64,000 nt of DNA from RHKX01 sp963820055 (lineage in GTDB: Bacteria > Actinomycetota > Thermoleophilia > Solirubrobacterales > 70-9), in the NCBI GenBank assembly GCA_963820055.1, contig CAWFYJ010000003.1, forward strand, positions 372,001 to 436,000, written 5' to 3'. Within the stretch, counting starts at the first letter, position 1, and each line of letters starts with the position of its first letter. The notes below the pieces were generated by a model that worked only from the letters and a program-made list of their open reading frames with translations, did not search any database and was not told where the DNA came from. The position numbers and the translations under genes are program-made. This document shows positions 52,764 through 63,687 of the stretch, piece after piece.

Positions 52764-54377
52764 CTATCCCTCGCTCAGTTCGCGGGTCTTGAAACTGAGC
52801 TTGTTGGGCCACCGCTTCGGGCTCACCTTGAGGCTGAGCTTGCCGCGACCCGGATTGAAGCGACGCATCGGCGTCTTGCCGACGACGCGCTTGCCCTTCT
52901 TGGCGATGAGCTGCACCTTCGCGGGCCGTGCAACGAGGAAGGAGATGATCAGCCGATGACCATGGACCTTCGAGTCCACGCCCTTGAGCAGCTTCTTCGG
53001 CCGCGGCGGGCGCGGTCCCGGAGGGGGCGGCGGCGGCGGCTCGAAGAGGTTGGAATCGTCCTCGGGCGGCGTGTCGCTCACGTACTGCTCGGCCGACTCG
53101 TTGGGCCGGAAGTCGATCGTGCCCTGAAACGCCGGCTCGGTGTCCTGGGGAAGCTCGGTGCCGTCGCTGTAGTGGAACAGCCATCCGGCTCGGGTGACCA
53201 TCCAGCATTCGTTCACGCCCGGGCAGGCGATGCGGGCGGCGCTGCCGCGGCCGGCACCGGCGGCCGGAAGTCGGTCGACGGTCGTCGTTCCATCGGCTTC
53301 GATGCGCGCGACCGTCGCCTTGGCGTTGACGCTCCGGCGCTCACCGAACGGGACTGCCGTGACCCACGCGGCATCGCTGCCCGGGAGGACCGCGACGTCG
53401 GTGAAGCGCGTACTCGGCGAGAACGTCGCGTCCGGGGTGACCTCCTCGAACCCGGTGCCGGTGAGGTGAGCGACGAGCGGCGGCCGCGCCACCGCATCGC
53501 CCGCCGGTGCCGACGGCCCCGAGGCCGCCCCGCCGCCGACGGCCCAGAGATTGAATCCGGCGCCGTCGAGCCCGAGCAGCTCGGTGCCGTCGTCGGGAAC
53601 ACCCGGCAGCGGCGCCGGGGTGAACGGGTTGGTCGAGAACACGGGTCCGGGATCGATCCTGTGGATGAGCCGCGGGGTGCTCTCCGGCTCGGCGAGCTCG
53701 ACCGGATCGGTGCGGTTTTCGGGAGCTCGACCGACGAGGCTGGTCTCATAGAACGCTCCGGCGAAGGCTTCGATGTCGGTCACCCCGCGTCCCTGCGGTC
53801 CGTAGAAGCTCGTCAGGGCGGTGCCGTCCCAGTGCAGGTGGAAGGCCCCGATCCTCTCTCCGAGCGCATCCTGTCCGCCGACTCCGCCGAACCAGCAGTC
53901 ACTGGGCGAGTTGCACGACCCGGCCGCCATCTGCCGGAACGGGTCGGCGGAGTCGACCCGGGTGCTATAGGACCCGACGACCTCGCCGTTGACGAAATGG
54001 CAGAGCCCGAGGCCGGAGCCGCCGCGCGGTGCACTCGGGACGCTGATCACCCAGAACTCGGTCGGGCCCGCCCAGACGATCCGGGCCGTATCGCCCGGGC
54101 CGCCGCAGACGGTGGCGAGCTGGTGCCAGGACCGGCCGTCCCAGCTGAATATGCCGCGCGCGATCGCGTCGTTGCCGTTGACCGTGAGGAGGCCGCGGTT
54201 GGGAGCCCAGAAGGACAGGTCGCCGGGCTCACCCAGTGGGACCTTGAACGGGGCTCCCGCCGGCGGGAGCGGCTGCTCGAGCCGCCAGATCGGGTCGGCC
54301 GCTCTGGCGGCAGTCGCGACGCAGAGCGAGGCGAGGGCCACGCCGGCGAATGCTGCGATCGCGCGCTTAGCTGACAT
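52764..54377 (-). CDS. Secreted beta-propeller-like protein with basic C-terminal domain
   Basis: 537 residues. Cleavable signal peptide ending in A-R-A-A. Propeller-like repeats with F-S-W-D-G-R-S-W-H, H-L-H-W-D-G and HYSDG motifs, several Cys pairs, then a Pro-rich hinge (PPPPPPPGPRPPRPKK) and a Lys/Arg-rich beta domain (KKGKRVVGKTPMRRFNPGRG) ending in RELSEG. Neighbour PstS-like and TolB-like proteins end in comparable basic beta domains. The ATG lies inside the ftsH end (11-nt overlap). Confidence 0.8.
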   Translation of the reverse strand: MSAKRAIAAFAGVALASLCVATAARAADPIWRLEQPLPPAGAPFKVPLGEPGDLSFWAPNRGLLTVNGNDAIARGIFSWDGRSWHQLATVCGGPGDTARIVWAGPTEFWVISVPSAPRGGSGLGLCHFVNGEVVGSYSTRVDSADPFRQMAAGSCNSPSDCWFGGVGGQDALGERIGAFHLHWDGTALTSFYGPQGRGVTDIEAFAGAFYETSLVGRAPENRTDPVELAEPESTPRLIHRIDPGPVFSTNPFTPAPLPGVPDDGTELLGLDGAGFNLWAVGGGAASGPSAPAGDAVARPPLVAHLTGTGFEEVTPDATFSPSTRFTDVAVLPGSDAAWVTAVPFGERRSVNAKATVARIEADGTTTVDRLPAAGAGRGSAARIACPGVNECWMVTRAGWLFHYSDGTELPQDTEPAFQGTIDFRPNESAEQYVSDTPPEDDSNLFEPPPPPPPGPRPPRPKKLLKGVDSKVHGHRLIISFLVARPAKVQLIAKKGKRVVGKTPMRRFNPGRGKLSLKVSPKRWPNKLSFKTRELSEG

Positions 54378-56463
54378 CGACTGAGCCGTCCTCGCTCTCG
54401 CTTCCGGAATTCATGACGGGCTGCCCCGTCGTCGGGGCGTGCTCATCGCCATGGCCGTGGTCCTGCGGCGGTCCCGACGGCCAGAGGTCGTCGGCGGGCG
54501 CCTCGACGACCGTGGAGAGGGTCGCCTCTAGGGCGACGCCGGAGAGCGTCTCGTGCTCGACGAGTGCCTCGGCGGTTTCGGTGACGGCCTGCCAGTTGCG
54601 CTCAAGGACGGCTTCGGCGGTCTTCGCGGCGTCCTTGACGATCCGCTCGACCTCGCGGTCGATCAGGTCGAGAGTCGACGGACCGACGGACCCGAGGTCC
54701 TGAAGTGACGCGCCGAGGAAGACCTCGCCCTCCTTCTCACCGATGGTCACCGGGCCGAGGGCCGACGACATCCCGTAGGACGTCACCATGCTGCGCGCCA
54801 GCGACGTCGCCATGTGGATGTCTTCGTGAACGCCGGTGGAGACCACGTCGAAGGCCATGCGCTCGCCGGCGTAACCGGCGACGACCGCAACCAGCTGACG
54901 GCGCAGGTCCGGCTCCTGCATGACGATCGCATCGCGATCGGTGAGCATGTTCGCCGCCGTGCCGAGCTGGCGGCCGCGGGCGACGATCGAGAGTTTCTGC
55001 GCTGACACGACCTGGCCGACCGCGCGAGCCGCGACCGCGTGACACGCCTCGTGGATCGAGATGACCCAGCGCTCGTCCTCGGTGAGGACGTGGCTTCGCC
55101 GGGCCGGCCCCGAAACCACCCGGTCGATCGCCTCCTCGAGCATCTCCTGGGTCATCGCGCCGTGACCCTCTCGAACTGTCAGCAATGCGGCTTCGTTGAT
55201 CACGTTCGCGAGCTCGGCGCCGCTGAATCCCGGAGTCAGCTTGGCGATCTCGTCGAGCTTGACCCCGGGAGCGAGCGGCCGGCGGCCGCAGTGAAGCTCG
55301 AGGATCTCGAGGCGCCCGTGCACGTCCGGGACGTCGACCGTCACCTGCCGATCGAAGCGTCCGGGCCGGAGCAGAGCCGGGTCGAGCACGTCGGGACGGT
55401 TGGTCGCCGCCAGGACGACGACGCCGGCGTCGCCGCCGAATCCGTCCATCTCGACGAGAAGCGCGTTGAGCGTCTGCTCGCGCTCGTCGTTCCCCTGACC
55501 GACGCCGGCGCCTCGCTTGCGGCCGGCGGCGTCGAGCTCGTCGATGAAGATCAGGGCAGGAGCCATCTTCCGGGCCTTGGCGAAGAGGTCGCGGACGCGT
55601 GCGGCGCCGACGCCGACCAGCGACTCGACGAAGTCCGATCCGCTCAGCGAGAAGAAAGCCGCCTCGGCCTCACCGGCCGTCGCCTTCGCGAGCAGCGTCT
55701 TGCCGGTTCCGGGAGGACCGACGAGCAGCACGCCCTTCGGTGCGCGGGCCCCGACCGCCGCGTATCTGCCCGGGTCGGCGAGGTAATCGCGGATCTCGCG
55801 CAACTCCGTCACGGCTTCGCCCGCTCCCGCGACGTTGTCGAACGTGATCCCAGCCCCACTCTTCTTCTTGCCCTTGCCGCCGAACTTCGAGAACGCGGCG
55901 AACGCCCCGGCACCGCCGTCCTGGCCGATCCGGGTGAAGAGGACGAACAGGCAGACGAGCAGCAGGATCGGGATCAGGAACTGAACGACGATCTGCTTGG
56001 CGGGCTTGTCCCACTGTTGGTCGACCCGGACCACGGCACCGCTCTTCGCGAGGCTGGTGAGCAGCTGGTTCGTCTGCGCATCCGATTCCGGATAGGCCGC
56101 GAAGACCGTCCCTCCGGAGGTCGTCGTCACCTCGACCCGGGCGTCCTGGTCGAGGAGCACCGCCTTCTCGACCTTCTTCTGGTCGATCAGCTTGCCGATC
56201 TCGCTGATCGGCACCTGCTGACCGCCGCCGGCCGGCTTGATCGAGCCGAGCAGCGTGAAGAACGCGATCGTCAGGATGATCGACGCGATCAGCAGCGCAG
56301 TGGTGAAGAGGTCCTTCGCGAACCATCGCCCCACACGCATCGCGAACTCCCCCACGGCCCGGACGATCCTGCTGAATCGTCCCGGCCCGAGAGCGGAACC
56401 GGCACCCGGGGCCTTGGCCCCGGGTGCCGACTTCCGCGCGTTGCTGTTACCAGCAGACGCCAC
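54367..56463 (-). CDS. ftsH: FtsH-type ATP-dependent zinc protease, second-copy variant
   Basis: 698 residues. Membrane helices at about 52-72 and 160-180 with a periplasmic loop. AAA+ domain: Walker A G-P-P-G-T-G-K-T, Walker B I-F-I-D-E-L-D, pore F-V-E-S-L-V-G (usual F-V-E-M-F-V-G), SRH D-P-A-L-L-R-P-G-R-F-D. Protease H-E-A-C-H with third ligand Asp in T-G-V-H-E-D-I-H. The C-terminus has a His-rich DHGHGDEH tail. It lies between genes for exported proteins, 4 nt after the PstS-like gene, unlike housekeeping ftsH. A dedicated processing or quality-control role is inferred. Confidence 0.9.
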   Translation of the reverse strand: MASAGNSNARKSAPGAKAPGAGSALGPGRFSRIVRAVGEFAMRVGRWFAKDLFTTALLIASIILTIAFFTLLGSIKPAGGGQQVPISEIGKLIDQKKVEKAVLLDQDARVEVTTTSGGTVFAAYPESDAQTNQLLTSLAKSGAVVRVDQQWDKPAKQIVVQFLIPILLLVCLFVLFTRIGQDGGAGAFAAFSKFGGKGKKKSGAGITFDNVAGAGEAVTELREIRDYLADPGRYAAVGARAPKGVLLVGPPGTGKTLLAKATAGEAEAAFFSLSGSDFVESLVGVGAARVRDLFAKARKMAPALIFIDELDAAGRKRGAGVGQGNDEREQTLNALLVEMDGFGGDAGVVVLAATNRPDVLDPALLRPGRFDRQVTVDVPDVHGRLEILELHCGRRPLAPGVKLDEIAKLTPGFSGAELANVINEAALLTVREGHGAMTQEMLEEAIDRVVSGPARRSHVLTEDERWVISIHEACHAVAARAVGQVVSAQKLSIVARGRQLGTAANMLTDRDAIVMQEPDLRRQLVAVVAGYAGERMAFDVVSTGVHEDIHMATSLARSMVTSYGMSSALGPVTIGEKEGEVFLGASLQDLGSVGPSTLDLIDREVERIVKDAAKTAEAVLERNWQAVTETAEALVEHETLSGVALEATLSTVVEAPADDLWPSGPPQDHGHGDEHAPTTGQPVMNSGSESEDGSVDVS

Positions 56464-56466
56464 CGA

Positions 56467-58330
56467 TTACTTCTTGAGCCTCAGGGTGGCGTTCGTCGTC
56501 TTCGGCTTGCCGGCGTCGCCGCCGTCAGGCGTGAAGGTGAGGGTGAGCCCGACCTTGAGCTTGCCCTTCTTCTTCAGCACCCGCTTCGCCGCGCTACTCG
56601 GCTTAAGCTTGACGTCGTACGTTCCGGCCTCGTTGGCATCCAACGTGACCTTGCCGACGTTGAGCTTCGGCTTGGTCGACTTGCCGACCATCTTTAGCTC
56701 TCCGGCGCCGGGCAGGCGAACCGAGACGGTCACCGAGCCCTTGCTGGAGTCGATCTTCGTGCGCTGCAGAGCGATCTTGTTGCTCGGCGGCGGCGGGGGC
56801 GGGCACAGTTCCGGATGCTGGTCGTCGCACACCGGCGGCGGCGGCGGGCACAGCTCCGGATGATCGGGGCCGCAGACCGGCGGCGGAGGCGGCGGGTTGC
56901 TCGCCTTGTCCCAATCGAGGTTGGCCAGCCCGGCCCTCGAGATCGCGAGGACCGCAGGCGGTAGCGGCGCGTAGTCGTTGCCGAACAACTGCGCCTGGGC
57001 GCCATCGCTGACGATGCTGTCCCAGTAGTCCTTGACGGTCCGCGCCTTGGACTCCTCAGCTGCACCGTTGCCCCAGACCGCGGCGTTGTCGTCGAACACC
57101 AGTCCGTAGGTCAGCGTGCAGATCCCGTAACCGGTCGGCGAGTTGACGCCGCTGACCGGTGCCCAGTTGCCCTTCGTGTCGGCCGGCAGGTTGTTGAAGT
57201 CCGCCGAGAGGCAGTTCGCTCCCTTGAACCCGTCGGTCCGGAACCCGAATGTCGTCCGCGGTCGGCTCGGCGAACGAGTCCGATCCGTTCGGCACCTGGG
57301 TCCAGTACTGGTCGTTGTCGTCGGTCTCCGGAGTGATCGCGAGCCCCGCGTTACGCGCGGTCGAGATGTCCGAGTAGCCGATCGAGCCGTCGGTAGCGAT
57401 CAGCTTGCTGACCAGTGCACCGTTGCCGTTCGAGCAACCGGACGTGAGCCGGTCGGTGTCCTGGGTCGCACCGCCGCCGGGACCGTTCGGGTTGCCGGCG
57501 CAATCGGTCCTCGTGCCGAAGGTGGCACCGGGCCAATCCCGGGTTCCGTTCGAGCCGGACGCGTACGTCGTCAGCCAACCGCGGCTGCCGTTGATCGTGT
57601 TCAGGTAGTCCTTGAGCGCGAAGGTCGTGCCCGACTCGTCGAAGCGGACAACGCGAGTGATCGGCACGTTGCAGTCGCTGTCGGCGGCCAGCTCCGGGAA
57701 CACCGTCGTCCAGTTGTCGAAACCGGCCTCGGCTCCCAAGATGCCCTCGAACTGGGCCTTGGTGAAGCGGACGCGGACGACGTCGTCGGGGACGCTGTCG
57801 GCGTCACGATCCTGCTCGGCCGTGCGTGCGGCCGCCGGAAGCAGGCCGACGTCACAACCGTTCGGGAAGTTGACGAGCGGCGCGACCGCGCCGACCGCGG
57901 CCGGGACGACGTTGATCTCGCCGTTGTCGTTCGGGTTGGCATCCGTGGCCGGATCGCCGGTGCCGACGCCGGTGTTCATCTGCTGAACGTCGAGCGGAGT
58001 CGGCGGCTCGTCCGACATCCCGAACCGGGGGACGTCGTTACGGACCTTCATCGAGAGGCGCCCGGCACCGCTGCCCTGCGCCTCGTAGGTCACGTTGATC
58101 GTCCCCGACCCCGGCGTGCCGGCGCAGAAGACGTTCCGGAAGTTGAAGTTGAAGATGTTGTGGGCGTCGCGGGCGAACGAGGCGCCGCGACCGGTGACGT
58201 CATCGCCTGCACACTTGTTCGTCGTGAACGCTGCGTTGGCGTGTGGCGCCGCAACGACGAGCACGACCGCGGCGATCAGGCCGGCCGCGATCGCGTACCA
58301 GGTCGATCGCATTGCGATTGGAGGACTCAT
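56467..58330 (-). CDS. PstS-like exported binding protein with Cys-Pro linker and basic C-terminal domain; one apparent frameshift
   Basis: 620 residues after removing one base near 57252 (length 3n+1). Signal peptide at about 1-33. PBP-like domain of the phosphate-binding PstS family: G-R-G-A-S-F at the start, F-G-M-S-D-E-P-P and R-F-D-E-S-G-T-T-F. Then two copies of a linker C-G-P-D-H-P-E-L-C-P-P-P-P-like motif and a basic beta domain. ATG 58330 has AAGGA upstream. Substrate unknown; no Pst transporter lies nearby. Confidence 0.78.
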
Positions 58331-58470
58331 TACGTGTTCCTTTCAGGGACGAGAATGGTGGTCGTGAAGAGGTTCCTGTCACGGGGCACCGAAGAAGTAA
58401 GCGGCCGGTCATCGACTGGAGACAATCTGGTGACGGGATTGAGAACGCGATGTGACGGCGCCAGCGTCGA

Positions 58471-61400
58471 TCAGCCCTTGCCGCCGGCCTTCTTGCGGAA
58501 TGGGACGATCACCGAGTCCCCGAGCCGGCGGTCGCCGACCGAGTAGACGAAGTCGAGCTTGACCGTCGCCTTGATCTTGCCGCGCTTCGCGAGCTCGCGG
58601 CGGTAACGCTTGACGACCTGGAGCGGGATCTCGACCCAGCCGGCCTCCGGCGATCGCGCCGACCCGGTCGCGATCGTCCGCTTCTCACGCGGCTTTCCGA
58701 CCTTGGCGTTGGCGGTCGCCTTAGACCCCGCCGGCCGCCGGAACCTGGACGCGAAGGAGCGTCGCCCCTCCGGAGGCCGGCTCCGAACGAGCGACGAGGC
58801 GGTCGTCGTCGGTGTTCGGCGGCGGCGGACAGGCCTCAGGGTGCTCCGGACCACAGGCCGGCGGCGGCGGCTCGACGATCGGGTCGTCGTCGCGCGTCTC
58901 GACGAACGCGTCGGTGCGCTGGTTCGCGTCGCCGTAGAAGAGGTTGCCGGCAAACGACGTGTAGGCGACGCGCGCACCGCCACTCGAGATCGTCGCGCCG
59001 GTCTGGACGTCGCCGTTGATGTCGTCGCCGACGAACGAGAGGGCGACCCGATCGAGGGTTCGCTTCGCGATGTCGATCACGTAGAGCTCGCGGCGTGCCG
59101 GCGACGGTGCGGGGCGGCCCGAGCGCGGACAGCGCGTCGAGCACGAAGTCGGTCCGGGAGGTCGTGATCGCGAGATGCTCACCGTCCTCGGACATCGAGA
59201 CGCCGGAGATCGGAGCGCTCGTCGTCAGGTCGGTCGTCGTCCCGTCGCGAGTCAGCTCGACCGTGCCGTCCTTGCGGCGTGACCCCAGGGTGCATGTCGG
59301 TCACGAACAGGTCGAGGCCGGGACCCGTGAACGCGAGCGGCCTCGGTCCGGATCCGGTCAGGAAGGCGACCGTATAGCCGTCGCCGCTCAGCGCCGGAAC
59401 CTGGGAGATGATGCTCGAGCGGAGACTCTCCTGCTCGGTGATCGGGCCGAAGCAGGGGCCATCCGTGGACTGATCGAACTGGGTGACCTGAGCGGGCGGG
59501 CAGTCGGGGTCGTCGGGATCGGCGACGCCGGTGATCCTCCGCGTGGTCGCGCGCCGGGCCGTCGGCGATGCGGCGCCACATGTAGAAGAGAGGCTCGACT
59601 CGTCCGGTTCGCCGGGCAGGAAGTGGGTCTGCGCCGGGGCGTTCGATCCCGTCCAGGCGACCGTCGTGCCGTCGGCGCTGAGGGCGGCGCCGAGCGCCCC
59701 GCCGGCGGGCGCGCCGCCGGGGTCCGTGCGGGTGACGAGCGTCGTCGTCGTCGGTCTCGCGGTCGCGGACGAAGACCTGCCCCGGTCCGGTCGTGGCGGC
59801 CGCCGCGTCCGGGAGGTCGGAGGCGGCGTCGGTGCGGAACGCGACGTAGCGGCCGTCGGCGCTGATCGCGGCTCCGCGGGTCAGGTCGGCGCCGGGGTTG
59901 CTGCCCGGGATCGGGGTGGCGGCGGGCCGTAGCTGGCCGGTACGTCTCCGCCGTCACGCGCCGATACGAGGTCGAACGCTCCCGGATCGCTCGATCCGCG
60001 AGGTTCATGTCGCGAACGTAGACGTCGACGTTGCTCGTTGTCGTCGGCGGGCACCAGCCGCTCGGCCGTCGCGAATGCGACGAAGCGGCCGTCGGCCGAT
60101 GATCGACGGGTTCGACGCGCCGCGGCGGAGGAACTCGTTGCTCTCCTCGTCGAAGAGGTCGCCGTCGGCGACCTTACCAGGTTGCGGGTGGCGATCTCGT
60201 ACGCGGAACAGGCCGCCGGCCCGGTACTTGCCGTCGGGGTCGGCATCGTCGTCGGCGAAGAAGTTGCGGGCCCGGGTCTGGATGACGACGTAGTTGCCGT
60301 CGGCGGAGACGGCGCGTACGTCGTCGCGTCGTCGCCCTGCTCGAGCCGTTGGTAGTCGGCGGAGACCAGGTCGGCGCCCGATGCGCCCGCCTCGGTCCCG
60401 TAGGTCGCGAGCGCGGTACCGGTCGGCGCCGAGAGGACGACGACACGGTCGCGAACAGCGCGCCCAGCGTGCCCTCGTGCCGAGCCTCATCGGACCATCG
60501 ACCTTCAGCTTCTTCTCGGCGGTGTTGCCGGCCTTGTCCTTGGCTTCGACGCTGATCGCGGTAGACGCCGGGCGAGTCAGAAGCGGTGGGTCTTCTTGGC
60601 GACGGCACCGACCTTCGCCGTGGCCGCGGTGCGGTCGCCGTCCCCGAAGTTGATCGAGCCTGAGCCCAGGCCCGATCAGGTTCCTGGACCCGTCGTCGAT
60701 CGTCACCTTGACCTTGCTTCCGCGTCGATCCAGCTTCAGCTTCGGGGCGGTCCGGTCGACCGAGACCGGCCCTGAGGCTGCCGGTCTCCTGGCCGGCGGA
60801 GTCGACCGCGATAGACCTGGATCCGGTGGCGAGCCGTCCTGGATCTGCGCCGGTCCGAGCTTGAGCGCGCTCCCCGTCGACGCCGTCGAGCACGGGCTCG
60901 TCGTCGACGCTGACCGAGTAGGTCGACGCCGCCGATCGCGTGCGGCGCCGGGTCCCACGCGATCGTGACCTGCGTCGTTCGTTCCGCCACCCGCTCGGGA
61001 CGAGCACGAGGAACGGATCAGGCGGAGCGTTGACGACGGTCGCAGCCACCTGCTTGCCGGCCCCGGTGCCCTGCGAGAAGGCGATGATCGCGTCGCCGAG
61101 GCCGGAGCCGCCCATCACCGGAGGACCGAGTGCTCCGCCGCCGTCGTGCTCAGGGTCGTCGATTCGTCGACGCCATCGGCTCGTCGCTCCTGGACCGCGA
61201 GGGCGCCGCCCGTCGCACGCAGCTCGCGCCAGGCGACCACGCCCGCCCCGCTCTCGGCGAGATCGACCTGCGGGCAGCCTCGATCGTGCTGGCCGCATCG
61301 TCGATCCGTCGACTCCGTAGAGCGAGAACTCGTCGCCGGTGCTGAGCAGCGTCGCCGGGCCCGAGGCGAAGGCGCGTCGAGAAGATGCCGACCGGGTCGA

Positions 61401-62450
61401 CCGCGACGGCGGGGACGCCGAGCGAGTCCTGGAGCTCGTCGTCGGCGAGCTGAGCGTCGCCGAAATTGTCGGCGCCCTGGGTGAAGACTGATCGGGCATC
61501 TCGTTGATCATCACCCGCGGCGCCATCGAGCGCGCTCGCCTGGCCGGGCTGTTGACGGAACGCGACCGCCGCCTGGCCGAATCCGGAGACATCGAGCGAG
61601 AAGCCATTGACGGCGCCGCGCAGCGGCTTGTCCTCCCACTTGCTGGGACTGACCTGCAGCGGGATGCCGGTCTGCCCTCCGAACACGCGCCGCGCCCAGA
61701 CCCGGTCGATGAAGTCGTCGTCGGGCTCGAGCCAGGCGACCACGGCCTGGCCCTGGACGTCGATGCCCGAGCCGCGGTCCCGATCGCCGCGGTCGGCGAT
61801 CCGCATCGGGATCGCTCGAGTTGCGGTCGATCCGGGAGCCGACCGAGCGTCCAGAGCCGGTTCGAGTAACGCTGCGAGGCGCACGTCGAGGCCGACGTAT
61901 CCGGTCGGGTTCGAGGGGCTCCGGTCGGTGACGACGTTGTAGACGAGGTAGGCGAGGCCGCCGCGGGACATCGCGAGATCGGGAAAGGTCGACGTCGCCT
62001 TGCCGATGTCGAAGTCGACGGGCACCGGCGTCCGGAAGCCGCCGGCGCCGGGATCCATGGTCGCCGAGAACATCCGGTCGGTGCTGGACTCCGAAGTCCT
62101 GTACCCAGGTGACGAGCAGCCGGCCGTTGTTGCCGGCAGCGATCCGAGGCCAGCTCGAGTCGAAGTTCTGACCGACGTCGACTCGCTGCGGCGTCCCCCA
62201 GACGCCGTCCTCGTAGGCGACGGCGAAGACGTGCGTCGTGGCCGTCGACGCGCTTCAGGTAGACGACTGCCGCCGCGTGCCGTCCTCGGACATCGCCGCA
62301 TCGGGCGTCGCCGACGAGCGCCGAGCTCGGGCCATCGATGAGGTGGACGTCGGAGACGACCGCCATCGACGGGGTCGGGACGAACGCTGCCAGGGCCACG
62401 AATGCACCGACCGCGAGCCCGATTGCGCGGATCCCGGAGGAGCAGCTCAT
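58471..62450 (-). CDS. Large TolB/WD40-like exported protein with Ig-like middle, frameshifted in this sequence
   Basis: About 1310 residues, broken by many single-base shifts. Signal peptide (GLAVGAFVALAAFVPTPSMA), a propeller part, fibronectin/Ig-like modules (TYSVSVDDEPVLDG and AISVEAKDKAGNTAEKKLKV), a second TolB-like part (SGDGYTVAFLTGSGP, SMSEDGEHLAITTS), linker C-G-P-E-H-P-E-A-C-P-P-P-P and a basic C-terminal domain. Reading it as one gene rather than a pseudogene is inferred from continuous motifs and codon bias. ATG 62450. Confidence 0.6.
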
Positions 62451-63687
62451 CAGCCCCGCCGAAATCGCCCTGCATCTGAGCCTTGTCGTCGGCGCCGTCC
62501 GCACCGTCGTCGCTGGCGATGCCGGCCAGGGTCAGTGCTCCCTGGTCGCCGACCTCGGCGGTCGCCAGCACCGGCTCGTCCGACGCGAGACGGCGTCGAG
62601 GTCGATGTCCTTGGGGACGGCGATGGTCACGTCCGCGCCCGACTGGCGGATGTCGTCGGCGGAGAGGAGCAGCTGTGCGGTGCCGGGGCAGGTCGCCTGG
62701 ACGACTCCGGCGAGATCGAAGTAGTCGTATACGTCCGCGGCTCGGATCGAGGTTCGACTGCACGAGCTCGGCGGCCGGATCGACGACGTCGCACCGGATC
62801 CTCCCGCCAGGCACGGAGCCGCGGCCGCCGCGGCTGCGGAGACGGCATCGATGACGGGAGCGGTGCGGGCCGCGCGCTTCGATGCCGCGCTCGTCTTCGG
62901 CGGATCCTGGATGTCGGCCTTGACGGCGACGAAGGCGCCGAGCTTCGGCAGGTCCGGCTGCCCGTCGTCGGCCGGAACCCGGATCAGGATCGAGACGCCC
63001 GCGTGCCGACAGCGTGTAGGCGGGCTCCTTGCGGTCGGGGTTGATCCAGCTGACGAAGCCGTTGACCTGAGCACTGTCGGTCGAGCCGTTCGCCTTCCGG
63101 TCTCCGTCCTCGGCATAGGTGCCGTTGGCGAGGTCGCGGACGGGGACCTCGACCTTGGCGCCGGGGTCGGGGAGCTTCTTGGCGTGGACTCGCGTAGAGC
63201 TCGCCGCGGACCGCGATCGAGTAGCTGGACGCGACCGGATTCACGTGGACGACGGTCCCCGACATCGTGTCCGGTGCCGGATCGGGATCGCCGCCGCCCC
63301 CCGGCCCCGGCCCGGCCGGCGGGCGGTTCGTGTCGGGCGGCACGGTCGCGGGCGGCACCGCCGGCGGCGGGTAGGTCGTCGGCAGCGGGGTCGCCGGCGC
63401 CGGTGGTCGATGCGGAGGAGCCGGAGCCGCCCCCCGAACCGCCGCCGGTTCCGCCCGACGGAGCCGGATCCGCGGCGACCGGCGCGGCCGGAGCCGTCGT
63501 CCCGTCGAGGGCCAGTACCTGAGACCCGAGCGCTCCGAGTTTCGGCTGCGGGCCCGAACGCGACGCCGACGAACAGCCCGAAGGCCAGCGCCGAGCAGAG
63601 CAGCGGCGCCGACCAGTTGCGGCTCGTGACGGTGAGCGTCCCGATGCCGATGATCGCGTCGCTCAGGCTGTTCAGCCGCTCTCTCAC
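62450..63687 (-). CDS. Single-pass exported protein, frameshifted in this sequence
   Basis: About 410 residues. N-terminal cytoplasmic start (RERLNSLSDAIIGIGTLTV), a membrane segment (LLCSALAFGLFVGVAFG), a Pro/Gly/Ser-rich linker, then a domain reading SGTVVHVNPVASSYSIAVRG and TLSARGVSILIRVP, and a Cys-containing C-terminal part (TCPGTAQLLLSADDIRQSG). GTG 63687 overlaps the previous stop (GTGA). No family recognised; the left boundary is uncertain by a few bases. Confidence 0.5.
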
